Virus record (IMG/VR): IMGVR_UViG_3300046715_000131
Coordinates: 1-24,057 of that record
DNA: 24,057 nucleotides
Direction: 5' to 3' (one strand)
Source: a virus
Shown: positions 1 to 5,443 of the stretch, piece by piece
How positions within the stretch are numbered: the first letter of the stretch is position 1
Layout: each line of letters begins with the position of its first letter
The notes under the pieces: model-generated
The model's database searches: none
What the model was told of the DNA's origin: nothing
Seen by the model: the letters and a program-made list of their open reading frames with translations, nothing else
Translations under genes and position numbers: made by a program

Positions 1-48
1 CCCAGCGCGGAGGGATTCCGGGCGCTTAGGGGCGCTCACAGCAGCGCG

Positions 49-69
49 CCCGTACCCGGCCGGTACGGG
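49..69. terminator. Short perfect hairpin, possible auxiliary terminator
   Basis: An 8-bp inverted repeat, CCCGTACC (49-56) and GGTACGGG (62-69), encloses a 5-nt loop. No T-run follows on the plus strand. It lies just beyond the better minus-strand terminator at 84-124, so it may be a back-up stop for either strand. The fold is visible; the function is inferred. Confidence 0.4.
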
Positions 70-83
70 CGCACGCGCGCACG

Positions 84-124
84 AAAAAAGGGGACACGCA
101 CCCGCTAGCCGGGTGCGCGCCCCC
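84..124 (-). terminator. Rho-independent terminator of the basic-repeat protein gene
   Basis: On the minus strand an 8-bp perfect stem (CGCACCCG at 97-104 with CGGGTGCG at 110-117, loop CTAGC) is extended by a second GGGG/CCCC paired block. It is followed by six T residues (A6 at 84-89 on the plus strand). It sits about 25 nt beyond the stop codon of the minus-strand gene that ends at 148, which is the expected position for its intrinsic terminator. Confidence 0.8.
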
Positions 125-147
125 TGATGGGTGCGGATGGGTGTGTG

Positions 148-867
148 TCAGCCGCGACCGGCCCGCTTGGCAGCGCGCCGCGCCGCGCGCCGGTCGATCT
201 CGGCCTGTGCCTCGGTAGTACCCAGCGCGACCAGCTCAGCCCCGGAGAGGCTGGTCAGGGCGCTGGTCGCGGGTGTGGTCGCCTTGCGGGTGGTCGCCTT
301 GCGGGTGGTCACACCCTTGCCCTGCTGCCTACGGGTGGGGACGATCTTGACGGGGGTCTCGGACACGCCCACCGTCGCGATCTTGGCCAGCTCGCTCGCC
401 TTGCTGGTCGCGGCCGCAACTGCGGCGGCGATGATCTCGGGGGCAACCCCATCCGCAACCAGCGCCATCGTGATCTTGGCAGCCAGGTCGGACGCCTGCT
501 CGGGGGCAGGGGCGGCCGCCTTGCGGGTGGTCGCCTTGCGGGTGGTCGCCTTAGGCGTGGCCTTACCCGAGGTCAGGTCGACCACGGCCACGCCGAACCC
601 GGCCAGCCGTGCGACCGCGTCGGCGGCCGCACCCGGCTGAGTGGAGATCCAGCCCTTGACGTTGCCCATAACCTTGTGCTCCCAGCCCAGGCCACGCGAG
701 CCCATGATCAGGTTCGATCGGCCATCCGCACCCGGGGTCACAGTGGACGCACCCGGGATCATGAACGGCAGGTCAGTCAAGATCACGCCGCTGCCGTCGG
801 CCAGCCGGGTGATGGTCGGCACGGTCGCGGTGGTGGTGGCCTTGCGGGTGGTGGTGGTGGTAGTCAT
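148..867 (-). CDS. Hypothetical protein with basic Lys/Thr-rich (TRKAT) repeats
   Basis: A 239-residue protein of unrecognised family. After a Thr-rich start, residues ~15-95 form an ordinary folded-looking segment rich in Gly, Val and Ile. Two clusters of the basic repeat KATTRKATTRK follow, near residues 103-116 and 185-196, and the end is Arg/Lys-rich (RRAARRAAKRAGRG). Such Lys/Thr/Ala repeats resemble histone H1-like or nucleoid-binding tails, so nucleic-acid binding is a reasonable inference, not an identification. The ATG at 865-867 was chosen because GGGAG lies 8-9 nt upstream; a start 22 codons earlier lacks this. The gene is a single transcription unit with its own promoter (930-959) and terminator (84-124), transcribed away from the late genes. 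That fits early or lysogenic expression of an accessory protein. The repeats are also visible as near-identical 15-bp DNA repeats, so length variation between relatives is likely. Confidence 0.75.
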   Translation of the reverse strand: MTTTTTTRKATTTATVPTITRLADGSGVILTDLPFMIPGASTVTPGADGRSNLIMGSRGLGWEHKVMGNVKGWISTQPGAAADAVARLAGFGVAVVDLTSGKATPKATTRKATTRKAAAPAPEQASDLAAKITMALVADGVAPEIIAAAVAAATSKASELAKIATVGVSETPVKIVPTRRQQGKGVTTRKATTRKATTPATSALTSLSGAELVALGTTEAQAEIDRRAARRAAKRAGRG

Positions 868-891
868 CGTGTGCGCTCCCTCGGGTCGGGT

Positions 892-914
892 GCTGTCCGG
901 TCGATCCGGACAGC
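892..914. promoter_or_regulatory. Perfect 9-bp inverted repeat between promoter and start codon (operator or leader hairpin)
   Basis: GCTGTCCGG (892-900) and CCGGACAGC (906-914) are separated by 5 bp. They lie downstream of the predicted transcription start and upstream of the ATG at 867. The repeat could be a repressor operator acting as a roadblock, or an mRNA hairpin in the leader. No second copy was found in the window. Confidence 0.5.
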
Positions 915-929
915 GGTGGTGCGGCTCAA

Positions 930-959
930 ACATTGCCCTAGGGGGTCACACCCTGTCAA
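930..959 (-). promoter_or_regulatory. Sigma-70-type promoter for the minus-strand gene 148-867
   Basis: On the minus strand a perfect -35 box TTGACA (954-959) is followed by an 18-bp spacer and a weaker -10 CAATGT (930-935). The spacer holds the palindrome CCCTAGGG (936-943), and GGGGGT/ACCCCC arms (941-964) overlap the -35 box, so operator binding is plausible. The predicted leader is about 55 nt. The -35 is convincing; the -10 is only partly consensus. Confidence 0.6.
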
Positions 960-1353
960 CCCCCCGTCCCACATACTGGGAAAGATTTTTCTGTTTCCGC
1001 AGGTCAGAGCCCCATCGCGCGCGCGCCGGCGCCTACGCACGCGCACAACGCGTAACGCGCGCATGCACACGACGCGTGCACACGACGCGTCACGCGCATG
1101 CGCGCTCACCCACCCGGGGGGGACCCCCTCCCCCGTGCGCGCGCGCCGGTCGGCCGGTCCGGGGCCACGGACCGCGTACAGGTTCGGAACTTCCAGCACT
1201 CTGAGATTTCCACCGCGCGTGTCGTTGCGGCGTGCCATCTGACCTGGGGTTATAGGATGCGGCCGAGACCGCCGGGGCGGGGCGGCGGAGGCCGCAGCAC
1301 ACAGCCGTCCCACGCTTCGGGCACGCGTCTACCCGTTGTGGACTGCCCGCGCG
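960..1353. other. Gene-free divergent intergenic region
   Basis: About 390 bp between divergent genes, with no ORF showing actinobacterial codon bias. It contains an AT-richer patch (~968-1000), then an alternating purine-pyrimidine tract with tandem repeats and a dyad (1021-1105, listed separately), then GC-rich DNA without a clear signal. A regulatory or replication role is possible but unsupported beyond the repeats. Confidence 0.5.
1021..1105. repeat. Alternating GC/AC tract with tandem 13-mers and a flanking inverted repeat
   Basis: Two tandem copies of GCACACGACGCGT (1065-1077, 1078-1090) sit inside a perfect 10-bp inverted repeat, GCGCGCATGC (1057-1066) and GCATGCGCGC (1096-1105). ACGCGT occurs at 1048, 1072 and 1085, and again at 1323 near the next promoter. 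Most of 1021-1105 alternates purine and pyrimidine, which favours Z-DNA under negative supercoiling. It could be a regulator-binding array or an origin element; neither is shown. Confidence 0.55.
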
Positions 1354-1366
1354 TATTCTGATCGTC
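1354..1366 (+). promoter_or_regulatory. Leaderless-type -10 promoter element
   Basis: TATTCT (1354-1359) lies 7 nt upstream of the ATG at 1367, the usual arrangement for actinobacterial leaderless transcripts (TANNNT 6-8 nt before the first base). No Shine-Dalgarno sequence is present, which agrees with leaderless translation. No good -35 box is visible. Confidence 0.6.
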
Positions 1367-1753
1367 ATGACTTTCCCCTCGGGCCGGATCCTGTCGCCGC
1401 GCGCTGCAGCGGATGCCGCGCGCGCGCTCGCGACGCCGTCCGAGGTCGAACTGTTCGAGCTCGAGTCCGCGTCGTCCCCGTCCGTGCGCCAGTTCTTGGA
1501 GACCGACGAGTGGCGCGCGATCCGCGACCGCATCATGGGTGACGGCGCCCCGCCGCTCGGCCAGCCGCAGAGCATCGCCGAACTGGCGCGGATGATGCGG
1601 TGGGCGGCCGACGGCGCCTACGACGAGGAGCCGCTGCCGGGTCGTGCGCGTTTGGCGTACCTGCACGCGGCGACGGAGATGGACGCGCTCGCCCGCCGGC
1701 TAGATCGGCCGGCCGTCGCCGACGAGCTTGCCGCGCGGCGCGAAGCTGCCTGA
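1367..1753 (+). CDS. Hypothetical small helical protein
   Basis: A 128-residue, mostly helical, Ala/Arg-rich soluble protein with no signal peptide or membrane segment. A central acidic stretch (VELFELESASSP, ~27-38) leads to a motif around LETDEWRAIRDRIMGD (44-59), and then helices with paired acidic and basic residues. I do not recognise the family. The start is supported by a leaderless -10 element rather than a ribosome binding site. It converges with the minus-strand DNA-binding gene at 1842-2627, and a hairpin terminator lies between them. Its position in the accessory zone suggests regulation or host interaction, but nothing in the sequence shows this. Confidence 0.7.
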   Translation: MTFPSGRILSPRAAADAARALATPSEVELFELESASSPSVRQFLETDEWRAIRDRIMGDGAPPLGQPQSIAELARMMRWAADGAYDEEPLPGRARLAYLHAATEMDALARRLDRPAVADELAARREAA

Positions 1754-1800
1754 CCGGTACCCTGGGTGTCAGGAAGTCAACGGTTTCCGAACCAGCCTTA

Positions 1801-1821
1801 GGCCCCGCCACTGGCGGGGCC
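1801..1821. terminator. Bidirectional terminator between convergent genes
   Basis: A perfect 9-bp stem, GGCCCCGCC (1801-1809) and GGCGGGGCC (1813-1821), with a 3-nt loop. TT follows on the plus strand and TAA precedes it. It lies between the stop at 1753 and the minus-strand stop at 1842 and so can serve both genes. The U-tract is short, as is common in actinobacteria. Confidence 0.7.
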
Positions 1822-1841
1822 TTCGTGCGTCCGGGTGGTGT

Positions 1842-2627
1842 CTACCGGCGGCGGCGGGCGCGCGGCAGTTTCGCGAGTGACGAGGGGCGGCCGCGGGGAG
1901 TGGCGCGGACTTCGTCCCAGTCGATGGCGGGGTGGGCGAGCAGCACGTCCAGGTCGCCGGTGCGGAACAGCGGGACCGCGGGTACGTCGCGGCGCCGTTG
2001 CCAGCCGGAGTGCACCCAGGTGATCGGGGTAAGCCACTGCGAGGAGATGAGGTGCTCGAGGTCGGCGGGCCGGATGTTCAGGTAGGCGGCTGCTGCGGTG
2101 CGGTCGTGTTGCCTGCCGGTGCGGGCGGCGGTGTCGAGGACCTGGCGGTCGCGGAACGCGGCGATGTCGCGGCCGCTGTAGAGCTGGTGGCCTTTGTAGT
2201 CGCCGGCCGGGTGGAGGTGGCCGCGGCGGGCGAGTTCGACGATCGTGTCGGGGTCGACGTCGGTGCCGAGTCGGTCGGCGATGACTTCGGCGGCGCGGCT
2301 GGCGCCGAGGTCGGGCACGTCGCCGATCTTGTTGCGGATCTCGGTGATGCGCTCGCGGGCGTCGTCGACGACGTCTGCCGGCCAGCGGCCGTTCGCGCCG
2401 GCGTGCGGGATGATGCCGTCGTCGAGGGCACGGGCGAACTCCCAGCCGGTGAGGCCGATGGCGTCGGGGAATTGGCGGGGGCCGTAGTCGCGGGGCTTGC
2501 GGGCGCGCGGCGGGCTGGCCGGCGGTGGGGTCGGGTTGTCGAGCGCGTGCATGGCCTGCTGGTAGGTGAGGCCGTGCTCGGCGGCGTAGGCGCGGATGGT
2601 GTGTTTGCGGTTGCTGTTGCGGGTCAT
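1842..2627 (-). CDS. Putative DNA-binding protein with tandem winged-helix-like segments
   Basis: A 261-residue protein. Residues 1-30 are basic and helical (RNSNRKHTIRAYAAEHGLTY), a motif style seen in actinobacterial plasmid and phage proteins. Three later segments each look like MerR/excisionase-type winged helices: about 50-100 (helix, GIIP turn, GRWPADVVDDARER), 108-160 (VDPDTIVELARRGHLHP, then YSGRDIAAFRDR) and 172-235 (AAAYLNIRPADLEHLISSQWLTP, ending in a residue pattern like the second). The tail is Arg-rich. ATG 2627 is preferred because GGAGAG lies 5 nt upstream; the GTG at 2639 has no such site. The family is not named with certainty. Position and orientation, divergent from the late operon, make it a candidate regulator of the late promoter/operator at 2875-2915. 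Confidence 0.75.
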   Translation of the reverse strand: MTRNSNRKHTIRAYAAEHGLTYQQAMHALDNPTPPPASPPRARKPRDYGPRQFPDAIGLTGWEFARALDDGIIPHAGANGRWPADVVDDARERITEIRNKIGDVPDLGASRAAEVIADRLGTDVDPDTIVELARRGHLHPAGDYKGHQLYSGRDIAAFRDRQVLDTAARTGRQHDRTAAAAYLNIRPADLEHLISSQWLTPITWVHSGWQRRRDVPAVPLFRTGDLDVLLAHPAIDWDEVRATPRGRPSSLAKLPRARRRR

Positions 2628-2874
2628 CGGACTCTCCACACACGGGGCGGCCCACGTCCGCTCCGGTCAAGTCGATGACGGTGCGGTGTGCGCGATCCGC
2701 TGAGGACCTTGCCCTCGAGCGCCGCCTCGGCGACGTGGGCGCCTGGTGCGGCTCGGGGATGGGCCAGCGCGTGCGGCCCGGCCCCTGATGGTAGGCGAGC
2801 GCGGTGGTTGGGCGCTAGGTCCTGTAGCACGTCGGCGTGGCGCGGGTGGTGGGTTCGGGGGAATGCGACGGGTT
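2628..2874. other. Gene-free region upstream of the late operon
   Basis: About 250 bp between divergent genes. On the minus strand TTGACC (2665-2670) could be a -35 for the regulator gene, but no convincing -10 follows at 17 bp. Open frames here lack codon bias and a ribosome binding site. A cos site might lie here, because HNH and terminase genes are often near cos, but no cos feature can be recognised from one window. Confidence 0.4.
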
Positions 2875-2896
2875 TTCGTGTCCGGATTGACACGAA
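2875..2896. promoter_or_regulatory. Candidate operator overlapping the late promoter -35 box
   Basis: A perfect 8-bp inverted repeat, TTCGTGTC (2875-2882) and GACACGAA (2889-2896), with a 6-bp spacer. Its right half covers most of the TTGACA box, so a dimeric regulator bound here would block RNA polymerase, or position it if it acts as an activator. No second full copy was seen in the window; a TTCGTGTC half-site lies inside the portal gene. Confidence 0.65.
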
Positions 2897-2915
2897 TGCT
2901 TGCGCCGCCCATTAT
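2887..2915 (+). promoter_or_regulatory. Near-consensus sigma-70 promoter driving the late operon
   Basis: TTGACA (2887-2892), a 17-bp spacer, and CATTAT (2910-2915). Transcription would start near 2922, leaving a leader of about 43 nt before the HNH gene at 2965. This is the best promoter in the window. The collinear, overlapping genes from 2965 to 5117 contain no other obvious promoter. Confidence 0.75.
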
Positions 2916-2964
2916 GACCACATTGGCGGCGTCTGCCCTGAAGACGGGGAGAGGGGCGGCCAGC

Positions 2965-3294
2965 ATGCCTGTGGAGCGCACCCGGCCGGCGTGGGAATTC
3001 TCGGACCGCCGCGAGCGGCTACCGCCTGATTGGCCGGAGCGGCGCGCGGAGGCGCATCGACGCAACCCGGAACACATCTGTCACTGGTGTGGGGATCCAG
3101 GGGGATCCGACCTCGATCACAAGCAGCGCGGGGATGATCACAGCCAGGACAACCTGGACTGGATCCACAACCGGCGTGACTACGAGGCCGGCAGGTCGAA
3201 GCGCAACTGCCACGGGCAGAAGACCGGCGCGGAGGGCGCGGCTGCGCGTACGCGGCTGAACCGTCCGGAGCCGGTGCATCCCGCGCTGCGCTGA
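2965..3294 (+). CDS. HNH endonuclease
   Basis: A 109-residue HNH nuclease. The zinc knuckle begins with C39-x2-C42 (ICHWCG). The catalytic core follows: D51-H52-K53 (the His acting as general base in this family), N63 (DNLDW), and the closing N81-C82-H83 with K86. Small HNH proteins of this kind are common beside actinophage terminases and in several phages are needed for cos cleavage and packaging; that role here is inferred from family and position. ATG 2965 was chosen over longer options because GGGGAGAGGGG lies about 8 nt upstream and the protein then has normal family length. It is the first gene after the late promoter and ends 10 nt before the next gene. Confidence 0.85.
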   Translation: MPVERTRPAWEFSDRRERLPPDWPERRAEAHRRNPEHICHWCGDPGGSDLDHKQRGDDHSQDNLDWIHNRRDYEAGRSKRNCHGQKTGAEGAAARTRLNRPEPVHPALR

Positions 3295-3304
3295 GGGGAG
3301 GTCG

Positions 3305-3760
3305 ATGGTGGATCACTCGCATCGGCCGGCCCGCGGATCGGCCCCGTCGGGCGGGCCGATGCCCAGCGAGGTCTCGGACGATCAGGGCTGGTTCGATCGG
3401 TTCGCGGAGCGGGCGTCGCAGGTGGTGTCGCGGGCGTGGTTTTTCGCGGCGTGCGTACTGCTGGTGGTGGTGTGGGCGCCGTCGTATCCCCTGTTCGGGA
3501 ACTTCGACACGTACCAGCTCATCATCAACTCCGCGACGACGATCGTCACGTTCCTGCTGGTCGCGTTGCTTCAGAACGCGACCCGGCGCGGGGACCAGTC
3601 GACGCAGCACAAGTTGAACGCGATCGCGGCGGGCCTGGCCGAGCTGATGCGTGAGCGCAGCAACCCGGACGAGCCGGACGAGCAGACGTACGCCCGGGTC
3701 GCGGCGGCGCGGCGGGAGTTGGTCGCGGCGGTCGGGCTCGAGCAGCGCGAGAGCGCATAG
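3305..3760 (+). CDS. Low-affinity iron permease-like small membrane protein
   Basis: A 151-residue protein with two membrane segments, about residues 44-64 (FFAACVLLVVVWAPSYPLF) and 74-93 (INSATTIVTFLLVALLQNA). The stretch from the second helix into its polar continuation (NATRRGDQSTQHKLNAI) is characteristic of the family annotated as low-affinity iron permease (Fet4-like, Pfam PF04120). A charged helical tail follows. Whether bacterial members move iron is not settled; in a phage it could change the host envelope, act in superinfection exclusion or serve a holin-like role, none of which is shown. GGGGAGG is 3-4 nt before the ATG. It lies between the HNH gene and small packaging-region genes, an unusual place for a membrane gene. 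Confidence 0.75.
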   Translation: MVDHSHRPARGSAPSGGPMPSEVSDDQGWFDRFAERASQVVSRAWFFAACVLLVVVWAPSYPLFGNFDTYQLIINSATTIVTFLLVALLQNATRRGDQSTQHKLNAIAAGLAELMRERSNPDEPDEQTYARVAAARRELVAAVGLEQRESA

Positions 3761-3774
3761 GTAGAGGAGTGAGG

Positions 3775-4284
3775 ATGGCTGCCCACCCGCAGCAGGACGA
3801 GAAGCCGGCCGACGCCGAGGCCGAGGTGCAGCCGGCGGCGGTGAAGAATCCGTTCCCGGCGCAGATGACCGTGCCGGGCCCGGACGGCGAGGACGTGACC
3901 GTCGAACTCGCGGTGGTCGACGGGATCGTGTACGCGCCGGGCCTGGACGAGTTGCCGCTGGACCCCGGCGTGCGGCAGTACGTGACGCAGTACTGCGCGG
4001 CCTGGACTTCCAGCGTGCTGACCACCGGCCGGATCGCCGAGCAGTGGCCGTCCACGCCGCCGCGGCGGGCGCAGCTGGTGTTCCGGGAGGCGTCGCTGCA
4101 CGCGATGCTCGGTCTCGCCGGCGACGAGCGGCTGTGCCGGATCGACGTCGACCAGCTCAAAGGTGAGGTGCGGTTCGTGGTGGAGTCGCCCCGGTTGCCG
4201 CCGATGCCGTACTGGGACGGCGGGCCGCCGATCATCACGCTGCCGGTCGCGGCGCATTACGAGCCGCAGCAGGTGGCACGGTGA
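3775..4284 (+). CDS. Hypothetical protein, paralogue A of a tandem pair
   Basis: A 169-residue soluble protein. An acidic, probably disordered N-terminus (~1-25) precedes a compact domain. Its core, VYAPGLDEL...VRQYVTQYCAAWTS (about residues 55-85), recurs in the next gene as VYVPGLDDV...LVRSYCSMWTR, so the two are diverged paralogues. ATG 3775 is chosen because GAGGAG lies 5 nt upstream; the GTG at 3769 is inside that site. The stop overlaps the GTG start of the next gene (GTGA), so translation is probably coupled. No known family is recognised. Confidence 0.75.
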   Translation: MAAHPQQDEKPADAEAEVQPAAVKNPFPAQMTVPGPDGEDVTVELAVVDGIVYAPGLDELPLDPGVRQYVTQYCAAWTSSVLTTGRIAEQWPSTPPRRAQLVFREASLHAMLGLAGDERLCRIDVDQLKGEVRFVVESPRLPPMPYWDGGPPIITLPVAAHYEPQQVAR

Positions 4285-4532
4285 GCGGCGTCGACCGGGC
4301 GTACCGGGATCTGGTGCCGCGTGAGCTGGTGCTGCCGTGCGAGCAGACCGACGGGGTCGTCTCGCTCGAGGTGGTGATCGGCGCGGACCCGGTGCGGGTG
4401 TATGTGCCGGGTCTCGACGACGTGAAAGGTGTCCTCGCGGTCGGGTCTGCGGAGCTGGTGCGCTCGTACTGCTCGATGTGGACCCGGTTTCTGGCGCTGG
4501 CCGGGTCCGGGGTGCGGAGGTCGGAGCCGTGA
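4281..4532 (+). CDS. Hypothetical protein, paralogue B of a tandem pair
   Basis: An 83-residue protein, a shortened paralogue of its upstream neighbour that keeps the VYxPGLDD block and the (V)RxYCxxW block (around residues 40-67) and lacks the C-terminal half. It starts with a GTG overlapping the previous stop and ends with a GTG overlap into the next gene, so the three form one translationally coupled set. Function unknown. The short size may reflect a domain-level duplication, with A being B plus an extra C-terminal domain. Confidence 0.7.
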   Translation: MSGVDRAYRDLVPRELVLPCEQTDGVVSLEVVIGADPVRVYVPGLDDVKGVLAVGSAELVRSYCSMWTRFLALAGSGVRRSEP

Positions 4533-4846
4533 AGCAGTCGGATACCCGGGCGCCGGGCCGGCGGCCGCCGTCGTTCGGCCGGTCCGAGGTTGAAGGCGAC
4601 CCGGTCGAGGACATGACGGTCCGGGGCGGGCAGGCGCTGCACCTGGTGCTGCACCTGGACGTGATCCCGTCGGTCGAGTCGTTGGACGCGCTGCGGAAAG
4701 CGGTCGCGGCGGCGACCCGCGACGGGGTGCTGGACGGGTACGCGGCCGCGTTCACTGAGATGGACGCGGACGCCGGTGAGCAGCCGGGCGGTGGTCTCGG
4801 GGGTGCGCCGCCCGGCCCCGAACCGCAGGAGGTGCCCGGTGCCTGA
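4529..4846 (+). CDS. Hypothetical protein of the coupled small-gene cluster
   Basis: A 105-residue protein. Basic N-terminus, central segment LHLVLHLDVIPSVESLDALRKAVAAA (about 39-63) predicted as strand plus helix, and a Gly/Pro-rich tail. The GTG at 4529 overlaps the previous stop, with GGAGG 8 nt upstream. Longer open reading in this frame upstream is only the shadow of the preceding gene. Family not recognised. Confidence 0.65.
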   Translation: MKQSDTRAPGRRPPSFGRSEVEGDPVEDMTVRGGQALHLVLHLDVIPSVESLDALRKAVAAATRDGVLDGYAAAFTEMDADAGEQPGGGLGGAPPGPEPQEVPGA

Positions 4847-5117
4847 CGACCAGGACCCCGAAGAGGTCGAGCAGCAGCTGCAGGAAGCCGAGCTGGCGAT
4901 CGGCGACGCGCTCTCCGACGTGCTGTCCCGGCAGGGGCTGATGGTCACGAAATGGATGTGCGTGGCCGAGGTGATCGGCGCCGACGGGTCGCGGGCCCTC
5001 GAGTCGTTCGCGTCGCCGGACATCCGCGCCTGGGACACCCTCGGCATGCTCGGCTACCTCGACGCGCGGGAGCGCGGCGCGGTAGGTGCCGAAGCGGCCG
5101 GCCCGGACGGCGGCTGA
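4839..5117 (+). CDS. Conserved actinophage-type small protein
   Basis: A 92-residue protein. An acidic N-terminal helix (DPEEVEQQLQEAEL) is followed by VTKWMCVAEVIGADGSRALESFASPD and WDTLGMLGYLDARE (about 36-78). This order, an alpha/beta strand pair with a WDTLGML helix, is the type I associate with unnamed small proteins found across actinobacteriophages. The GTG start at 4839 is set by an ideal AGGAGG (4827-4832) six bases upstream and overlaps the previous stop. It is the last gene before the 326-nt leader of the packaging module. Confidence 0.7.
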   Translation: MPDDQDPEEVEQQLQEAELAIGDALSDVLSRQGLMVTKWMCVAEVIGADGSRALESFASPDIRAWDTLGMLGYLDARERGAVGAEAAGPDGG

Positions 5118-5316
5118 TCGCCGGTTTCCGCCCCCGGCCCCGGCTGGGCACGCTAGCTTGATCCACGGAGATTCCTTGCTCCTCGGCTCGGCGGCTGGGC
5201 GGCCCTGGTTCTCCCTACGGCGCGTTCCCAAGGGTTGGCTCGCAAAGGTCCTCCCCCGAAGAGCGCGCCGTTTGCCGTCCCCAACCGGGCGGCACCTGAT
5301 CTACCCCTTTGATACA
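5118..5316. other. Gene-free first part of the leader before the terminase genes
   Basis: About 200 nt with no supported gene. Overlapping open frames on both strands lack ribosome binding sites and codon bias. GC content falls slightly compared with the flanking genes. No tRNA-like fold with a proper T-arm was found. Structured elements begin at 5317. Confidence 0.5.
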
Positions 5317-5369
5317 GGGCCCGTCCGGGCTGCCGTCGCGCCGTAATGGTGGGCGGCCCGGGCGGGTCC
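5317..5369 (+). terminator. Long 16-bp hairpin, terminator or structured leader
   Basis: Positions 5317-5332 pair with 5354-5369 over 16 bp including three G-U pairs, so the fold is better as RNA than as DNA. The 21-nt loop contains a small hairpin with a GTAAT loop (CGCC-GTAAT-GGTG, 5339-5350). TT follows but no long U-tract. It could end transcription from the 2965-5117 genes or be part of the leader controlling the terminase genes. Confidence 0.55.
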
Positions 5370-5393
5370 TTCCGCATATCTGCCCGGCCGCCT

Positions 5394-5433
5394 GCCCGTA
5401 ACGGGCCGCGGCCAGTTCCGCACCCGAAATGGG
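5394..5433 (+). promoter_or_regulatory. Two-part hairpin element before the small terminase gene (copy A)
   Basis: GCCCGTAACGGGC (5394-5406), 14 unconserved bases, then CACCCGAAATGGG (5421-5433). Both motifs can form tiny hairpins. The second overlaps the Shine-Dalgarno sequence (GGGAG, 5431-5435) and contains an in-frame ATG (5429). Copy B with identical spacing lies before the scaffold gene. It may control translation starts, or be a start-associated DNA site like those of cluster K mycobacteriophages. Confidence 0.65.
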
Positions 5434-5443
5434 AGTGATCGAC

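Noticed and set aside
3-29. Possible C-terminal end of an upstream plus-strand gene (stop TAG at 27-29)
   Set aside because: Only eight codons are visible and no recognisable sequence supports it.
127-1242. Long plus-strand open frame of 371 codons
   Set aside because: Antisense shadow of the minus-strand gene plus GC-rich intergenic DNA; no ribosome binding site and no folded-protein character.
3571-4755. Minus-strand open frame of 394 codons across several plus-strand genes
   Set aside because: Overlapping plus-strand genes have linked starts, Shine-Dalgarno sequences and codon bias; the antisense product is low-complexity Arg/Pro/Ser.
5086-5346. Open frame in the leader before the small terminase
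   Set aside because: It overlaps the end of the previous gene out of frame, lacks a ribosome binding site, and covers the long hairpin.
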